Shown piece after piece: positions 13,043-21,254 of a stretch of 64,000 bases of DNA. This DNA is from Nocardia cyriacigeorgica. Its GTDB lineage: Bacteria > Actinomycetota > Actinomycetes > Mycobacteriales > Mycobacteriaceae. The stretch lies in NCBI RefSeq assembly GCF_010858045.1, contig NZ_JAAGVC010000004.1, forward strand, positions 231,836 through 295,835, written 5' to 3'. The notes under the pieces are model-generated. The model had not been told where the DNA came from. It searched no databases and saw nothing but the letters and a program-made list of their open reading frames with translations. The position numbers and the translations under genes are program-made. Position 1 is the first letter of the stretch. The number at the start of each line of letters is the position of its first letter.

Positions 13043-13618
13043 TCAGATATTGACGCCGTAGTCCCGCGCGATCCCCGCGAGCCCGGAGGCGTAACCCTGG
13101 CCGATGGCGCGGAACTTCCACTCCCCGTTGTGCCGGTAGAGCTCGCCGAAGACCATCGCCGTCTCGGTGGAGGCGTCCTCGCTGAGGTCGTAACGCGCCA
13201 GTTCCGAGCCGGTGGTCGAATCCACCACCCGGATGTAGGCGTTGCGCACCTGGCCGAAGGACTGCCTGCGGGTATCGGCCTCGTGGATCGAGACCGGGAA
13301 GAAGATATTGGTGATCGTGGGCGGGGTGGCCGCCAGATCGACGTTGATCACCTCGTCGTCGCCGTCGCCCTCACCGGTGAGGTTGTCGCCGGTGTGCTCG
13401 ATGGATCCCTCCGGCGAGCGCAGGTTGTTGTAGAAGATGAAATGCTGGTCCGACAGCACTTTCAGGTCGGGTCCGGTGGCCAGCGCGCTGGCATCGAGGT
13501 CGTAATCGGCCCCGGTGCTGGTACGCACGTCCCACCCGAGGCCGACGGCGACTTTGGTCAGATTCGGGGCCTGCTTGGACAGCGAGACATTGCCGCCTTT
13601 GGCCAGTGTGACGCTCAT
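13043..13618 (-). CDS. TerD-family calcium-binding stress protein
   Basis: 191 aa, the full length of TerD/TerE proteins. Hallmarks: MSVTLAKGGNVSLSKQAP at the start, DYDLDASA with the Asp-rich Ca2+ site, LTGEGDGDDE, and the C-terminal MVFGELYRHNGEWKFRAIG followed by GLAGIARDYGV. TerD proteins belong to tellurite/stress-resistance and signalling systems; a lone copy is common in actinobacteria and no TerB/TerC lies nearby here. It acts in the cytoplasm. Exact role unknown. Confidence 0.93.
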   Translation of the reverse strand: MSVTLAKGGNVSLSKQAPNLTKVAVGLGWDVRTSTGADYDLDASALATGPDLKVLSDQHFIFYNNLRSPEGSIEHTGDNLTGEGDGDDEVINVDLAATPPTITNIFFPVSIHEADTRRQSFGQVRNAYIRVVDSTTGSELARYDLSEDASTETAMVFGELYRHNGEWKFRAIGQGYASGLAGIARDYGVNI

Positions 13619-13693
13619 GTTCCCCTTCCTCGCGGCGCTGACGCTGCGCCCTTGCCCACGATTATGTCGAACGGCAGGCGACGCCGCCGTGGT

Positions 13694-14176
13694 TCAGCTC
13701 TCGCTCTCCGCCCAGGACCGCAGGGTGGCCACCCGGCCCTCCAGCGCGTGCAGTTCGGTGGCGTCGAGCACGGTGCGCTGAATCCCCTTGTCCACCTGGA
13801 ACGCCGACTGGCGGTGATCGTCGATCACGTCGACGTCGATGCGCACCGCCACGTAGTCGGTGGCGTCCGGCATTTCCTCCGCGATCACCTTCGCGGTGCC
13901 GCGCGCGCACAGCGCGACATTGCCGCCGGCCAGGATCAGCAACGCCACCTCGGGCCGTTCCCGCAGCCGGGCCAGCGAGCCGCGGTCGAACTTCAGGCTC
14001 AGCAGAATCGCGCGGTCACCCGCGCGCACGGGCCAGGACACCGGAATCGCGTGCGGCGCCGGATCGGTGGTGACCAGCACGGCGATGGTCTCGGTGGGCC
14101 ATTCCGGCAGCACGTCCAGCTCGGGATGATCGGTCGAGGGGTCCTGATGTTGCGCAGGGCTGACTCCGGCTGCCAT
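13694..14176 (-). CDS. Pyridoxamine-5'-phosphate-oxidase-like flavin/F420-binding protein
   Basis: 160 aa. The start at 14176 is chosen because GAGGTG lies 8-13 bases upstream; an ATG two codons earlier is too close to that site. The body (IAVLVTTDPAPHAIPVSWPV, AILLSLKFDRGSLARLRERPEVALLILA, KVIAEEMPDATDYVAVRIDVD) resembles the split-barrel PPOX fold, which binds FMN or F420 and often acts as a small redox enzyme. Family and cofactor are inferred from the pattern. It lies after TerD on the same strand, with a 75-bp gap. Confidence 0.7.
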   Translation of the reverse strand: MAAGVSPAQHQDPSTDHPELDVLPEWPTETIAVLVTTDPAPHAIPVSWPVRAGDRAILLSLKFDRGSLARLRERPEVALLILAGGNVALCARGTAKVIAEEMPDATDYVAVRIDVDVIDDHRQSAFQVDKGIQRTVLDATELHALEGRVATLRSWAESES

Positions 14177-14321
14177 GTTCATCACCTCATGAATCGACGC
14201 GCGCGACGGGCTGTGCCGCACTCCGCACCCAGTTTACGGGCTGACCCCGACAACCGGCCCGGGATGAGCGGTCGGCCGCCGCGAGCGGGCGCGCGATCAG
14301 ATCGGCTGCGGTGCACCGCGA

Positions 14322-14783
14322 TCAGACCGCGGCCAGTGCCGCCTCGTCGGTGATGCGCAACCCGCGCGCCCATTCACGGGCCATCGCAGTGGGCTTGATC
14401 TCGGTGGACGCATCGTGGCGGGCGTGCTCGCCCACCTGCACCGCACCGCATTCGGCGAGCTTCTCGGCGATGATCTCGCCGCCACGGTTGAAGGTGTCGC
14501 CGTATACGGAATCGCCGAGCCCGAACACCGCGAACCGCAAGCCCGCGAGGTTCGGTGTGCGGGCGTTCAACGCGTCGAAGAACGGTTCGGCGCCGGTCGG
14601 CAGTTCGCCATCGCCGTAGGTGGAGCAGACGATGATGTGGAAGTCGCGGACGTCGAGGTCGTCGATATCGACATCGGTCATGTCGTAGACCGACACGTCA
14701 TGAGTGGCGAGCTCGTCGGCCACGCTTTCGGCGGCGGACTCGGCCGTACCCATCTCCGACCCGAACAGAATGACGACGCGCAC
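14322..14783 (-). CDS. Flavodoxin, iron-box regulated
   Basis: 153 aa. FMN-binding motifs: FGSEMGTAE (phosphate loop, residues 7-15), CSTYGDGELPTGA and FGLGDSVYGDTFNRGG. It is similar to MioC/sulfite-reductase-type flavodoxins. Flavodoxins replace ferredoxin as electron carriers when iron is scarce. The GTG start at 14783 has AAGGGAG upstream, and a 15/19 match to the DtxR/IdeR iron box lies 24 bp before it. It probably serves a reductase needed under iron limitation, possibly release of iron from an imported chelate; this partnership is inference. Confidence 0.9.
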   Translation of the reverse strand: MRVVILFGSEMGTAESAAESVADELATHDVSVYDMTDVDIDDLDVRDFHIIVCSTYGDGELPTGAEPFFDALNARTPNLAGLRFAVFGLGDSVYGDTFNRGGEIIAEKLAECGAVQVGEHARHDASTEIKPTAMAREWARGLRITDEAALAAV

Positions 14784-14806
14784 CGCGACTCCCTTCTTCG
14801 TGCAAG

Positions 14807-14825
14807 TATGGTGAGGCTAGCCTAA
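14807..14825 (-). promoter_or_regulatory. DtxR/IdeR-type iron box upstream of flavodoxin
   Basis: Matches the 19-bp actinobacterial iron box at 15 of 19 positions (core AGGCTAGCCTAA). It lies 24 bp upstream of the flavodoxin start, where an iron-loaded repressor would block the promoter. Confidence 0.75.
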
Positions 14826-14893
14826 TATTCGGGAGGGACCGTAGGCAATATCGTCGTCCTGCGGAAACGACCCTCGCAGCGATCGGCCTCGGC

Positions 14894-16297
14894 TCAGCCC
14901 GGTGTACCGAGCGCCTGTGGGAGCATCCCGGGATGTTCACGCGCAGCCGTATTCAGCAGCGTGAAGTAGCGCCGCAACATCAACCCCGCCGTGGCCGCGA
15001 GGCCCGCGGTGAGCCCCCACCACACACCCGCGGCGCCGAGCCCGGCCGGGAACGCCAGTAGCAGCGCCGTCGGCAGGCCGACCAGCCAATAGCCGACCAG
15101 TGACAACCGGAATCCGGCCTTGGTGGCCTTCAACCCGCGCAGCAGTCCGTTGCCGATGTTCTGCGCGGCGTCGAAGAACTGGAGCACGATGCCGATCAGC
15201 AACAGCGTCTTCGCCACCTCGATGGTCGCGGTGTCGCCGGGATCGAGGAACGGCCGCAGCACCAGATCGGGGATCACCACATAGGCCACGCCGGTGACCG
15301 CGGCGATCACCGCGGCATGGCGCAGCGCCAGCCACGCCAGCGCCCGCGCATGGTCGAATTCGTCGCGTGCCACCGCATGACTCACCAGGATCGACGCACC
15401 GTGCGAGAGCCCGATCGCGACCTGGAACACGATGTAGATGACCTGATAGACGACGTTGTGCGCCGCCAGAGCCGCGGGCCCGATGCTGCCCATGACCAGT
15501 GCGAGCACCGAGAACATGCCCGCCTCGGAACCGTAGGTGAGCGAAATCGGCACCCCGAGCTTCAGCTCGGCGCGCACCGTCGTCATCCGCACCGGCCACG
15601 GCCGTAGCGACAGGCCCGCCGCGAGTTCCTGGTCGCGGCGCACCATCGCCCAGAACACCGCGAAGGTGATCAGGAAGACCAGCGACGTCGCCACGCCGAT
15701 GCCGGTGAGCCCGAGCGCGGGCAGGCCGAGCCAGCCGTGCATGAAGGTCAGCGCGAGCACCAGATTCAGCGCCACCGAACCGAGCGTCACCAGCAGCAGC
15801 GCCTGCGGTTTCTGCATGCCGACGGTGTACTGGCGCAGCACCTGGAACCACAGGCAGGGCAGCAGCCCGGGCGCAAGCGCCACCATCATCGGGCGCGCGT
15901 CGGCGAGCACACCGGCGTCCTGGCCGAGCCATTGCAGCGACCAGCCGAGCCCGACCAGCACGACGCCGCCGAGCAGGCCGGCGAGCGTGGCGATCAGGAA
16001 GCTCGACCGCACCACCTCGCGGACCTCACGGTCGGCGCTGACGCCGCGTTTGCCCGCCGCGCTCACCGCCGAGGCGATCTGGTTCCCGCTGCCGGTGATC
16101 AGCCCGACGCACATGGTCCGGATCTGGTTGAACAGCACGATCGCCAGACCGCCCGCCGCGACCTGACGCACGCCGAGGCTGCCCATGAGGGCGATATTCG
16201 TGGTGGAGACCGCGATCTGTGCCAGCTGCGTCAACGCGATCGGCGTCGCCAGGGCGGTGAGCCGTTTGCTGTCGGCGCGGAAGTCGGACAGATTCAC
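14894..16297 (-). CDS. MATE-family multidrug/metabolite exporter
   Basis: 467 aa with about 12 hydrophobic segments and MATE-like repeats (ALATPIALTQLAQIAVSTTNIALMGSLG; LKLGVPISLTYGSEAGMFSVLALVMG). MATE proteins export cations or siderophores by H+ or Na+ antiport. The GTG at 16297 overlaps the sbnA stop (GTGA), so it is coupled to sbnA. The longer open frame upstream (to 16747) is Arg-rich read-through opposite sbnA coding and is not used. Last gene of the oxygenase-sbnB-decarboxylase-sbnA-MATE operon, suited to secreting its product. Confidence 0.9.
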   Translation of the reverse strand: MNLSDFRADSKRLTALATPIALTQLAQIAVSTTNIALMGSLGVRQVAAGGLAIVLFNQIRTMCVGLITGSGNQIASAVSAAGKRGVSADREVREVVRSSFLIATLAGLLGGVVLVGLGWSLQWLGQDAGVLADARPMMVALAPGLLPCLWFQVLRQYTVGMQKPQALLLVTLGSVALNLVLALTFMHGWLGLPALGLTGIGVATSLVFLITFAVFWAMVRRDQELAAGLSLRPWPVRMTTVRAELKLGVPISLTYGSEAGMFSVLALVMGSIGPAALAAHNVVYQVIYIVFQVAIGLSHGASILVSHAVARDEFDHARALAWLALRHAAVIAAVTGVAYVVIPDLVLRPFLDPGDTATIEVAKTLLLIGIVLQFFDAAQNIGNGLLRGLKATKAGFRLSLVGYWLVGLPTALLLAFPAGLGAAGVWWGLTAGLAATAGLMLRRYFTLLNTAAREHPGMLPQALGTPG

Positions 16298-17328
16298 CGC
16301 GCCTCCACCAGATGATTTCGGCGGGCGGCGGGCGTGTAGCGGGCGAGCATGTCCTTGACCTCGCGTTCGGCCTCGGGATCGAGCAGGTCCCTGGCCCGCA
16401 TCCAGTCGTCGTCGAAGACGGTGTCGAGGTATTTCTCGCCGCCGTCGCACACGATGGTCACCACGGTGGAGCCGGGCGGGAACTCGTCGAGCCGGGTCAG
16501 CGCCGCGTGCACCGAACCGCCCGCCGAGCCGCCGAGCATCAGCCCGAGCTCGGCGGCGACGGCGCGCGCGGTGGCGAAGGCCGCCACATCGCTCACCTTC
16601 ACGCCCTCGTCGAGCAGCGAATAGTCGACGGCGGTGCCGATGGTGGCGCCGGGCGGCGTTCCGGTGCCGGATTGCCAGTACGGGCCGCCGGGCCCGCCGA
16701 ACGCGATCGAACCGACCGGCTCGACGCCGATCACCCGCGGCACGCACCCGAGCTGACGCAGCCGGGTGGCGGTGCCGAACAGCGAACCGCCGGTGCCGAC
16801 CGCGGACAGCAGGATATCGACGCGTTCGACGTCTTCCAGCAACTCTTCGGCCACCGCGTAGTAGCCCACCGCGTTCGCGTCGTTGTTGTGCTGTTCGGTG
16901 AAGTAGGCGTCGTCCTCGGCGGCGGCCATCGCCTCGGCGAGGTCCTCGCGGGCCGAGGTGGCGAGGTTGTCGTCGCCCTCATCGGCGACGAACACCAGTT
17001 CCGCACCCATTGCTCGCATCGCGCGCAGCTTGTCCTTACATGCGTGGTGGTCGACCACCGCGGTGAAGCGGTAGCCGCGTTCGGCGGCAACCACCGCCAG
17101 GCCGAGGCCGGTGTTGCCGGATGTCGATTCGATGATATGCCCGCCATCGCTCAGCAAACCTCTTCGCTCGGCATCGAGCACCATTTCGCGCGCCATCCGG
17201 ATCTTGGCGGCGCCGGTCGGGTTGAACTGTTCGAGCTTGAGCAGCAGCCTGGTGCCGGTCGCGGTGGCCGCCAGCTCGAACAACGGGGTGCGGCCGATCA
17301 GGTCCGTCACACGCGTGACGAGCGGCAT
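16294..17328 (-). CDS. sbnA: SbnA-type 2,3-diaminopropionate synthesis enzyme (PLP-dependent)
   Basis: 344 aa, a fold-type II PLP enzyme of the cysteine-synthase family. The PLP lysine is K42 in NPTGAAKIR, with the phosphate loop STSGNTG (68-74) and SAVGTGGSLFG further on. The C-terminal part (LMLGGSAGGSVHA...VTIVCDGGEKYLDTVFDDDWM) is typical of SbnA. In Staphylococcus aureus, SbnA joins O-phospho-L-serine and L-glutamate to N-(1-amino-1-carboxy-2-ethyl)-glutamate. The partner sbnB two genes upstream strongly supports this over a cysteine synthase. ATG with AGGAGA upstream; overlaps the MATE start. Confidence 0.85.
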   Translation of the reverse strand: MPLVTRVTDLIGRTPLFELAATATGTRLLLKLEQFNPTGAAKIRMAREMVLDAERRGLLSDGGHIIESTSGNTGLGLAVVAAERGYRFTAVVDHHACKDKLRAMRAMGAELVFVADEGDDNLATSAREDLAEAMAAAEDDAYFTEQHNNDANAVGYYAVAEELLEDVERVDILLSAVGTGGSLFGTATRLRQLGCVPRVIGVEPVGSIAFGGPGGPYWQSGTGTPPGATIGTAVDYSLLDEGVKVSDVAAFATARAVAAELGLMLGGSAGGSVHAALTRLDEFPPGSTVVTIVCDGGEKYLDTVFDDDWMRARDLLDPEAEREVKDMLARYTPAARRNHLVEAR

Positions 17329-17422
17329 GGAAGGTCTCCTCGGTCGGTACGGTCCCGGAGCTGAGCCGGGGTCGATGGGAACGGGGGGCGCGCGGCAGCG
17401 TCGGCGGCCGTGCGCCGATTAC

Positions 17423-18844
17423 TCACTCGGTGTCGAGCTTCCAGCGGTACCTGCCGCCCGGCGCGTCGTGCAGCGTCACCTTGGGTGGGATCGGCAGTTC
17501 GTGGAACGCGGACTCGTTGGAGTCCATCTGATAGCCGGCGGTGTTCGGGTAGACGAGCAGATCGCCGGGCTCGGCCGCGCGCGACAGCGGGATCCGGCGC
17601 CAGCTGAGCATGTCCGATTCCAGACAGGTCGCCGCGCCGACCACGGTGGGCGTGACCGTGCCACGGCCCGGCGGCCACACCACCGGATCCGGCAGGTATT
17701 CGCTGTCGAACCACTGTTCGGACAGGCTCAGGCTGCTGCCGTCGACGGTCAGGATGCGGTACGGATGTCCGTGCGCGAGCCGGGTCTTGCTGCCCTGCAC
17801 CCGGAATACGGTGCTGCCGGCGCGGTCGAGCAGTGCCCGGCCGGGTTCGATGGCCAGGCGGATGCCGTTCTCGCGCAGGCTCTCGGCCAGGCCGTCCCGC
17901 GCGAGGATGGTGGTGAGCATGGCCGGTCCCGGGGCGGGGCAGTGGTACGGGTAGTAGCTGTCGAACTTCTTGCCGGTGTGGAACCAGCGGCGGCTGGCCT
18001 CGTCGGTGAAACCGGACCAGGCTTCGGCGGGCACATAGTCCACGCCGAAGCCGCCGCCGATCGATATGGTGCCCGCCGGATGACCGAGCGTGCGCGCGTA
18101 CCGGCACCGGCGGACGAGCTCGGCGGCCAGTTCGGCGCGCGGCACCGGGTCGTAGCCGGACAGGTGGAAACTGAAGCCCTCCAGCCGGATCGAGGCCATG
18201 GCGGTCGCCGCATCGAGGGCCTGCTCGATCTCGGCCTCCGTCATTCCGAACCGGCTGGCCGAGGCCGGGGGAAGCACCCGGAACAGCACCCGGACCGCGA
18301 GGCCGAGCGCGGCGATCCGCTGGAGTTCGCCGACGCTGTCCACCGCGATCAGCGCACCGTGCCTGGCCGCGAGCCACAGCAGGTCATCGGATTTCTCCGG
18401 CCCGGTCACCATCAGGTCGGTGCCGCGAATGCCCTGCGCCAGCGCCGCCGTGAGCTCGCCGGTGGACGCCACATCGACGCCCGCGCCCTGCTCCGCGCAC
18501 GCCCGTGCCACACACGCGGCCTTATTGGCCTTCTTGCCGAAGTAGACGAAACCGTCGACGCCCGCCTGCGCGAACGCATCCTGGAAGCCGCGGACATTAC
18601 CAGCGACCCGCGCCGGATACATCAGGTGGAACGGCCCGCCGACGGCGAAAGCGATGTCGCCCAGCAGGTTCGGGTCGTCGAGCACGCGCTGTTCCCACTC
18701 GTCGCGGTACGCGGGCAGCGCCGCGGCCATGATCGAGCCGGCTCCGGGGTCGGACTCGACCGTGCCGATCACCCGATGCCCGGCCGCTGTGCCATCGGCC
18801 TGCGCGGCCCCGGCGCCTACCGGTTGCGCCTCGGTCAATCCCAC
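17423..18844 (-). CDS. Type III PLP decarboxylase homologue, Y4yA/SbnH-like
   Basis: 473 aa with the alanine-racemase/ornithine-decarboxylase fold. The PLP lysine is probably K105 in YFGKKANKA, with the phosphate-binding GGGFGVDY and EPGRALLDRAG; the C-terminal domain carries VVGAATCLESDMLSW and NTAGYQMDSNESAF. Relatives include SbnH, which decarboxylates a citryl-diaminopropionate intermediate in staphyloferrin B synthesis, and rhizobial Y4yA. The substrate here is unknown. The GTG at 18844 overlaps the sbnB stop by 10 bp. A 94-bp gap separates it from sbnA. Confidence 0.8.
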   Translation of the reverse strand: MGLTEAQPVGAGAAQADGTAAGHRVIGTVESDPGAGSIMAAALPAYRDEWEQRVLDDPNLLGDIAFAVGGPFHLMYPARVAGNVRGFQDAFAQAGVDGFVYFGKKANKAACVARACAEQGAGVDVASTGELTAALAQGIRGTDLMVTGPEKSDDLLWLAARHGALIAVDSVGELQRIAALGLAVRVLFRVLPPASASRFGMTEAEIEQALDAATAMASIRLEGFSFHLSGYDPVPRAELAAELVRRCRYARTLGHPAGTISIGGGFGVDYVPAEAWSGFTDEASRRWFHTGKKFDSYYPYHCPAPGPAMLTTILARDGLAESLRENGIRLAIEPGRALLDRAGSTVFRVQGSKTRLAHGHPYRILTVDGSSLSLSEQWFDSEYLPDPVVWPPGRGTVTPTVVGAATCLESDMLSWRRIPLSRAAEPGDLLVYPNTAGYQMDSNESAFHELPIPPKVTLHDAPGGRYRWKLDTE

Positions 18845-19845
18845 AGCGGTACCTCCGTGCCGCGCCCTTCGGCGATGGCGCGTTCGGCGAGTGCGTGCGC
18901 GACGGCGATATCGGTGAGGACGAGCCCGCTGTTGTAGACGAAGATCCGCTCCTTCTCCGAACGCCTTGCCACAGCGCGACGGCTGAGGATCTGCGGTAGC
19001 TCGGCGTCCACCGGCCGCAGCACGCCGTCGGGGCCGGCCATATCGGTGCCGGTCACCGCCATTTGCGCGGCGCTGGTGGCGACGACGCGGTCGGCGTCGT
19101 TCAGCGTGGACGGTGCCAGCCCGTACCCGACCAGCACCGCCACCGAACCGGCCTTCAGATCACCGGATTCGAGCGCCACCTCGGTGCCGGGCCCCGCCGT
19201 CGCCAGCACGACATCCGCCGCAGACGCGGCGGCGCGCGGATCGTTGACGGTCTCCAGCATCGCGTGCGGGTGATGTTCGGCCAACTGCCGGTGCACCGCC
19301 TCGATGCCTTCCGGATGGGTGCCGTACAGCATGAGTTTGCGCAGCCCGGGATTCGCGGCGAGCAGATGCGGCAGCGCGTTGCGGCCCTGGGTGCCGGTGC
19401 CGATGAGCAGCACGGTGTCGGCGTCGCGGCGGGCGGTTTCGCGCACCAGCAGGGCCGAGACCGCCGGCGTGCGCAGCGCGCCGACCCGGGCACAGTCCAT
19501 CATCGCGATCGGGGCGCCGGTGGTGTCGTCGTAGAGGGTGATGGTGGTGTAGTACCGCTTGGTGCTGCGGTCGTGACCGGGATCGAACTTGTAGGAGGTC
19601 TTCATCGCGACCACCCGGCGGCGGCCGTCGCGGCCGAGCATGGCGTAGGCCACCGACCAGCCATCCGGATTGGCGACGCTCAACTTCCGTGGATTGTCCG
19701 AATCTCCCGCCGCGAAGGCGAGATACGCGTCTTCCACCGCTCGCACCACGGCCGATGGCGAGATCGGCACGTCGGCGAGGTCGCTTCGGCTCAGCACCCG
19801 CAGCGGGGTGACTCGATCACGCGTGCTCAAAGGATCCTCGATCAT
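18835..19845 (-). CDS. sbnB: SbnB-type dehydrogenase for L-2,3-diaminopropionate
   Basis: 336 aa, ornithine cyclodeaminase/mu-crystallin family. Rossmann motif LIGTGTQGRN (147-156), substrate region MKTSYKFDPGHDRSTKRYYT and DCARVGALRTPAVSAL. SbnB oxidatively cleaves the SbnA product to L-2,3-diaminopropionate and 2-oxoglutarate using NAD+. ATG at 19845 lies 29 bp inside the oxygenase gene, so it is cotranscribed. The 2-oxoglutarate released is the co-substrate of that neighbouring oxygenase. Family assignment is firm; the SbnB subfamily rests on pairing with sbnA. Confidence 0.87.
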   Translation of the reverse strand: MIEDPLSTRDRVTPLRVLSRSDLADVPISPSAVVRAVEDAYLAFAAGDSDNPRKLSVANPDGWSVAYAMLGRDGRRRVVAMKTSYKFDPGHDRSTKRYYTTITLYDDTTGAPIAMMDCARVGALRTPAVSALLVRETARRDADTVLLIGTGTQGRNALPHLLAANPGLRKLMLYGTHPEGIEAVHRQLAEHHPHAMLETVNDPRAAASAADVVLATAGPGTEVALESGDLKAGSVAVLVGYGLAPSTLNDADRVVATSAAQMAVTGTDMAGPDGVLRPVDAELPQILSRRAVARRSEKERIFVYNSGLVLTDIAVAHALAERAIAEGRGTEVPLWD

Positions 19846-20983
19846 CTGCTGTGCCGTCCCGCTCTACTTCCGCCGGAACCGTTTCCGGTCCGGCCGCCCG
19901 GAATGGGCGGACCAATAGCTGTCCATACCCATTCTCACCGGCCTCGGCGTCGCGTCGGCGTCGATCGGGTAACCGGATGTTCACTCGTTTGAGCCAGCGG
20001 TCGGTGCCGTCGTAGCGGGCGGTGAACGGCACCCGGCCGTGCACGGCGACGTCGTTGTCCACCAACAGCAGCTCACCGGGTTCGAGAGCCGCGGTGACGC
20101 AGACGCGTTCGAGCTCGTCGGTGAGGTGCGCGTAGGCCGAGCGATATTCGGGATCGGCGTCGTCGAGCGGGGTGTAGGCGGGGTCGTACCGCATCGTCAG
20201 ATCGCCGGTTTCCCCGTGGTTTTCGCTCGCGCTCCACAACGTGGGCACCGGTGTGGCGGTCGCGCGATCGTAGCCGGAGCCATAGGAGACATCGGGCAGG
20301 ATCGGCAGCACGGGTGTGCTGAGAAGTCGCCGCTGTCGCGCGCTGAGCTCGACCCGGCGCACCGAGGAGACGGTGGTACCGACGCGGTCGGGATTGCGCA
20401 GGCACGACAGCATCAGCAGATGCGCGCGGCCGGGATGGAAGGCGTCTTCGGTATGCGGGCTGAGCAGGGTTTTGCTGCTCGCGCCGGATTGTTCGTGCTC
20501 ATGGCCTGCCGCGGGGACGATGTTGTTGACCAAGCGTCCGTCTTGCTGGCCCTGCCAGCCGAACGGTTCGCCCGCCGATCGGGCCAGCAGCAGCATGACG
20601 ATGTCGAGTTCGAGCGAACACGAGCGCGTGCTCGAATCCCCGCTCCACAGCGCGGCTTCGCGCCAGCTGGGCGGGGTCGGGCCGCATTCGGCGTCGTCGA
20701 GCGGCAGTCGGCTGACGATGGCGGCGCCGGCCGAGGTCTGCGGCGGGCGCATGGCGTGGCGCACCTCGGCCGGCAACTCGTGCGCGCGGGCCGCTACCTG
20801 GGCGACGAGAGCCGGGTCGGTGAGCGTGCGCGCGGCCTGCGCGCCGGCGACGCCCGAATAACCGAGTGTGTCGCCTATCACACGAGCCAGCTCGCGCACC
20901 GCGCGTGCGGCGGCCAGGGGGAGCTCGCGTCGTTCGATCATCTGGGGGTGAAGCGTCTTACGTTCGGAGAGAACGCTTTTCAC
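19817..20983 (-). CDS. Fe(II)/2-oxoglutarate oxygenase, clavaminate-synthase/TauD-like
   Basis: 388 aa from the GTG at 20983, preferred because GAAGAAGGGA lies just upstream; an ATG at 21004 has no such site. The iron facial triad is visible as H177-x-E179 (SPHTEDAFH) and H315 (NDVAVHGRVPF), with the 2-oxoglutarate arginine in YDGTDRWLKR. This is the pattern of amino-acid hydroxylases such as arginine and asparagine beta-hydroxylases. It may hydroxylate an amino acid building block, for instance to create a metal-binding beta-hydroxy group; substrate unknown. First gene of the five-gene operon, behind an iron box. Confidence 0.85.
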   Translation of the reverse strand: MKSVLSERKTLHPQMIERRELPLAAARAVRELARVIGDTLGYSGVAGAQAARTLTDPALVAQVAARAHELPAEVRHAMRPPQTSAGAAIVSRLPLDDAECGPTPPSWREAALWSGDSSTRSCSLELDIVMLLLARSAGEPFGWQGQQDGRLVNNIVPAAGHEHEQSGASSKTLLSPHTEDAFHPGRAHLLMLSCLRNPDRVGTTVSSVRRVELSARQRRLLSTPVLPILPDVSYGSGYDRATATPVPTLWSASENHGETGDLTMRYDPAYTPLDDADPEYRSAYAHLTDELERVCVTAALEPGELLLVDNDVAVHGRVPFTARYDGTDRWLKRVNIRLPDRRRRDAEAGENGYGQLLVRPFRAAGPETVPAEVERDGTADDRGSFEHA

Positions 20984-21061
20984 CAGGTATTCCCTTCTTC
21001 GCATCGGGTCGAAAAGCGAGTGGTGACGATTCGAACTGCGAAGCTAGTGCTTCCCTCGAGC

Positions 21062-21080
21062 TAGAGCAAGGCTTACCTAA
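21062..21080 (-). promoter_or_regulatory. DtxR/IdeR-type iron box, oxygenase operon
   Basis: 13 of 19 matches to the iron-box consensus; the right half AAGGCTTACCTAA is strong and the left half is weak. About 80 bp upstream of the oxygenase start, in the divergent intergenic region shared with the ABC importer. Confidence 0.55.
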
Positions 21081-21177
21081 CTTTGGCGATTGGATAGCGA
21101 TGTAGCATAACCGAGCCGAAGTGCAGCTAGTGGGCGGTATCACCCAATTCGCACATCGGCCGCCGAGAGACGCAGAA

Positions 21178-21196
21178 CACGATTAGGCTAGCCTTC
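21178..21196 (+). promoter_or_regulatory. DtxR/IdeR-type iron box, ABC importer operon
   Basis: 12 of 19 matches overall but 11 of 14 over the core (TTAGGCTAGCCTTC). It lies 58 bp upstream of the substrate-binding lipoprotein start. With the box at 21062 it would place both divergent operons under iron control. Confidence 0.6.
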
Positions 21197-21254
21197 CCTG
21201 GGTGATTTCTCCAGGGTCGACGGGCGGGTGTGTTTCGGTAGGGAAGGCGGCGCA

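Noticed and set aside
16298..16747. N-terminal Arg-rich extension of the MATE exporter
   Set aside because: It is an out-of-frame reading of sbnA; a GTG with a 4-bp overlap at the sbnA stop is the natural start.
16294..17328. Reading sbnA as a housekeeping cysteine synthase
   Set aside because: The PLP-lysine motif is NPTGAAKIR rather than the cysteine synthase NPxxSxKDR form, and it sits with sbnB and a decarboxylase; cbs at 53650 is a separate, typical enzyme.
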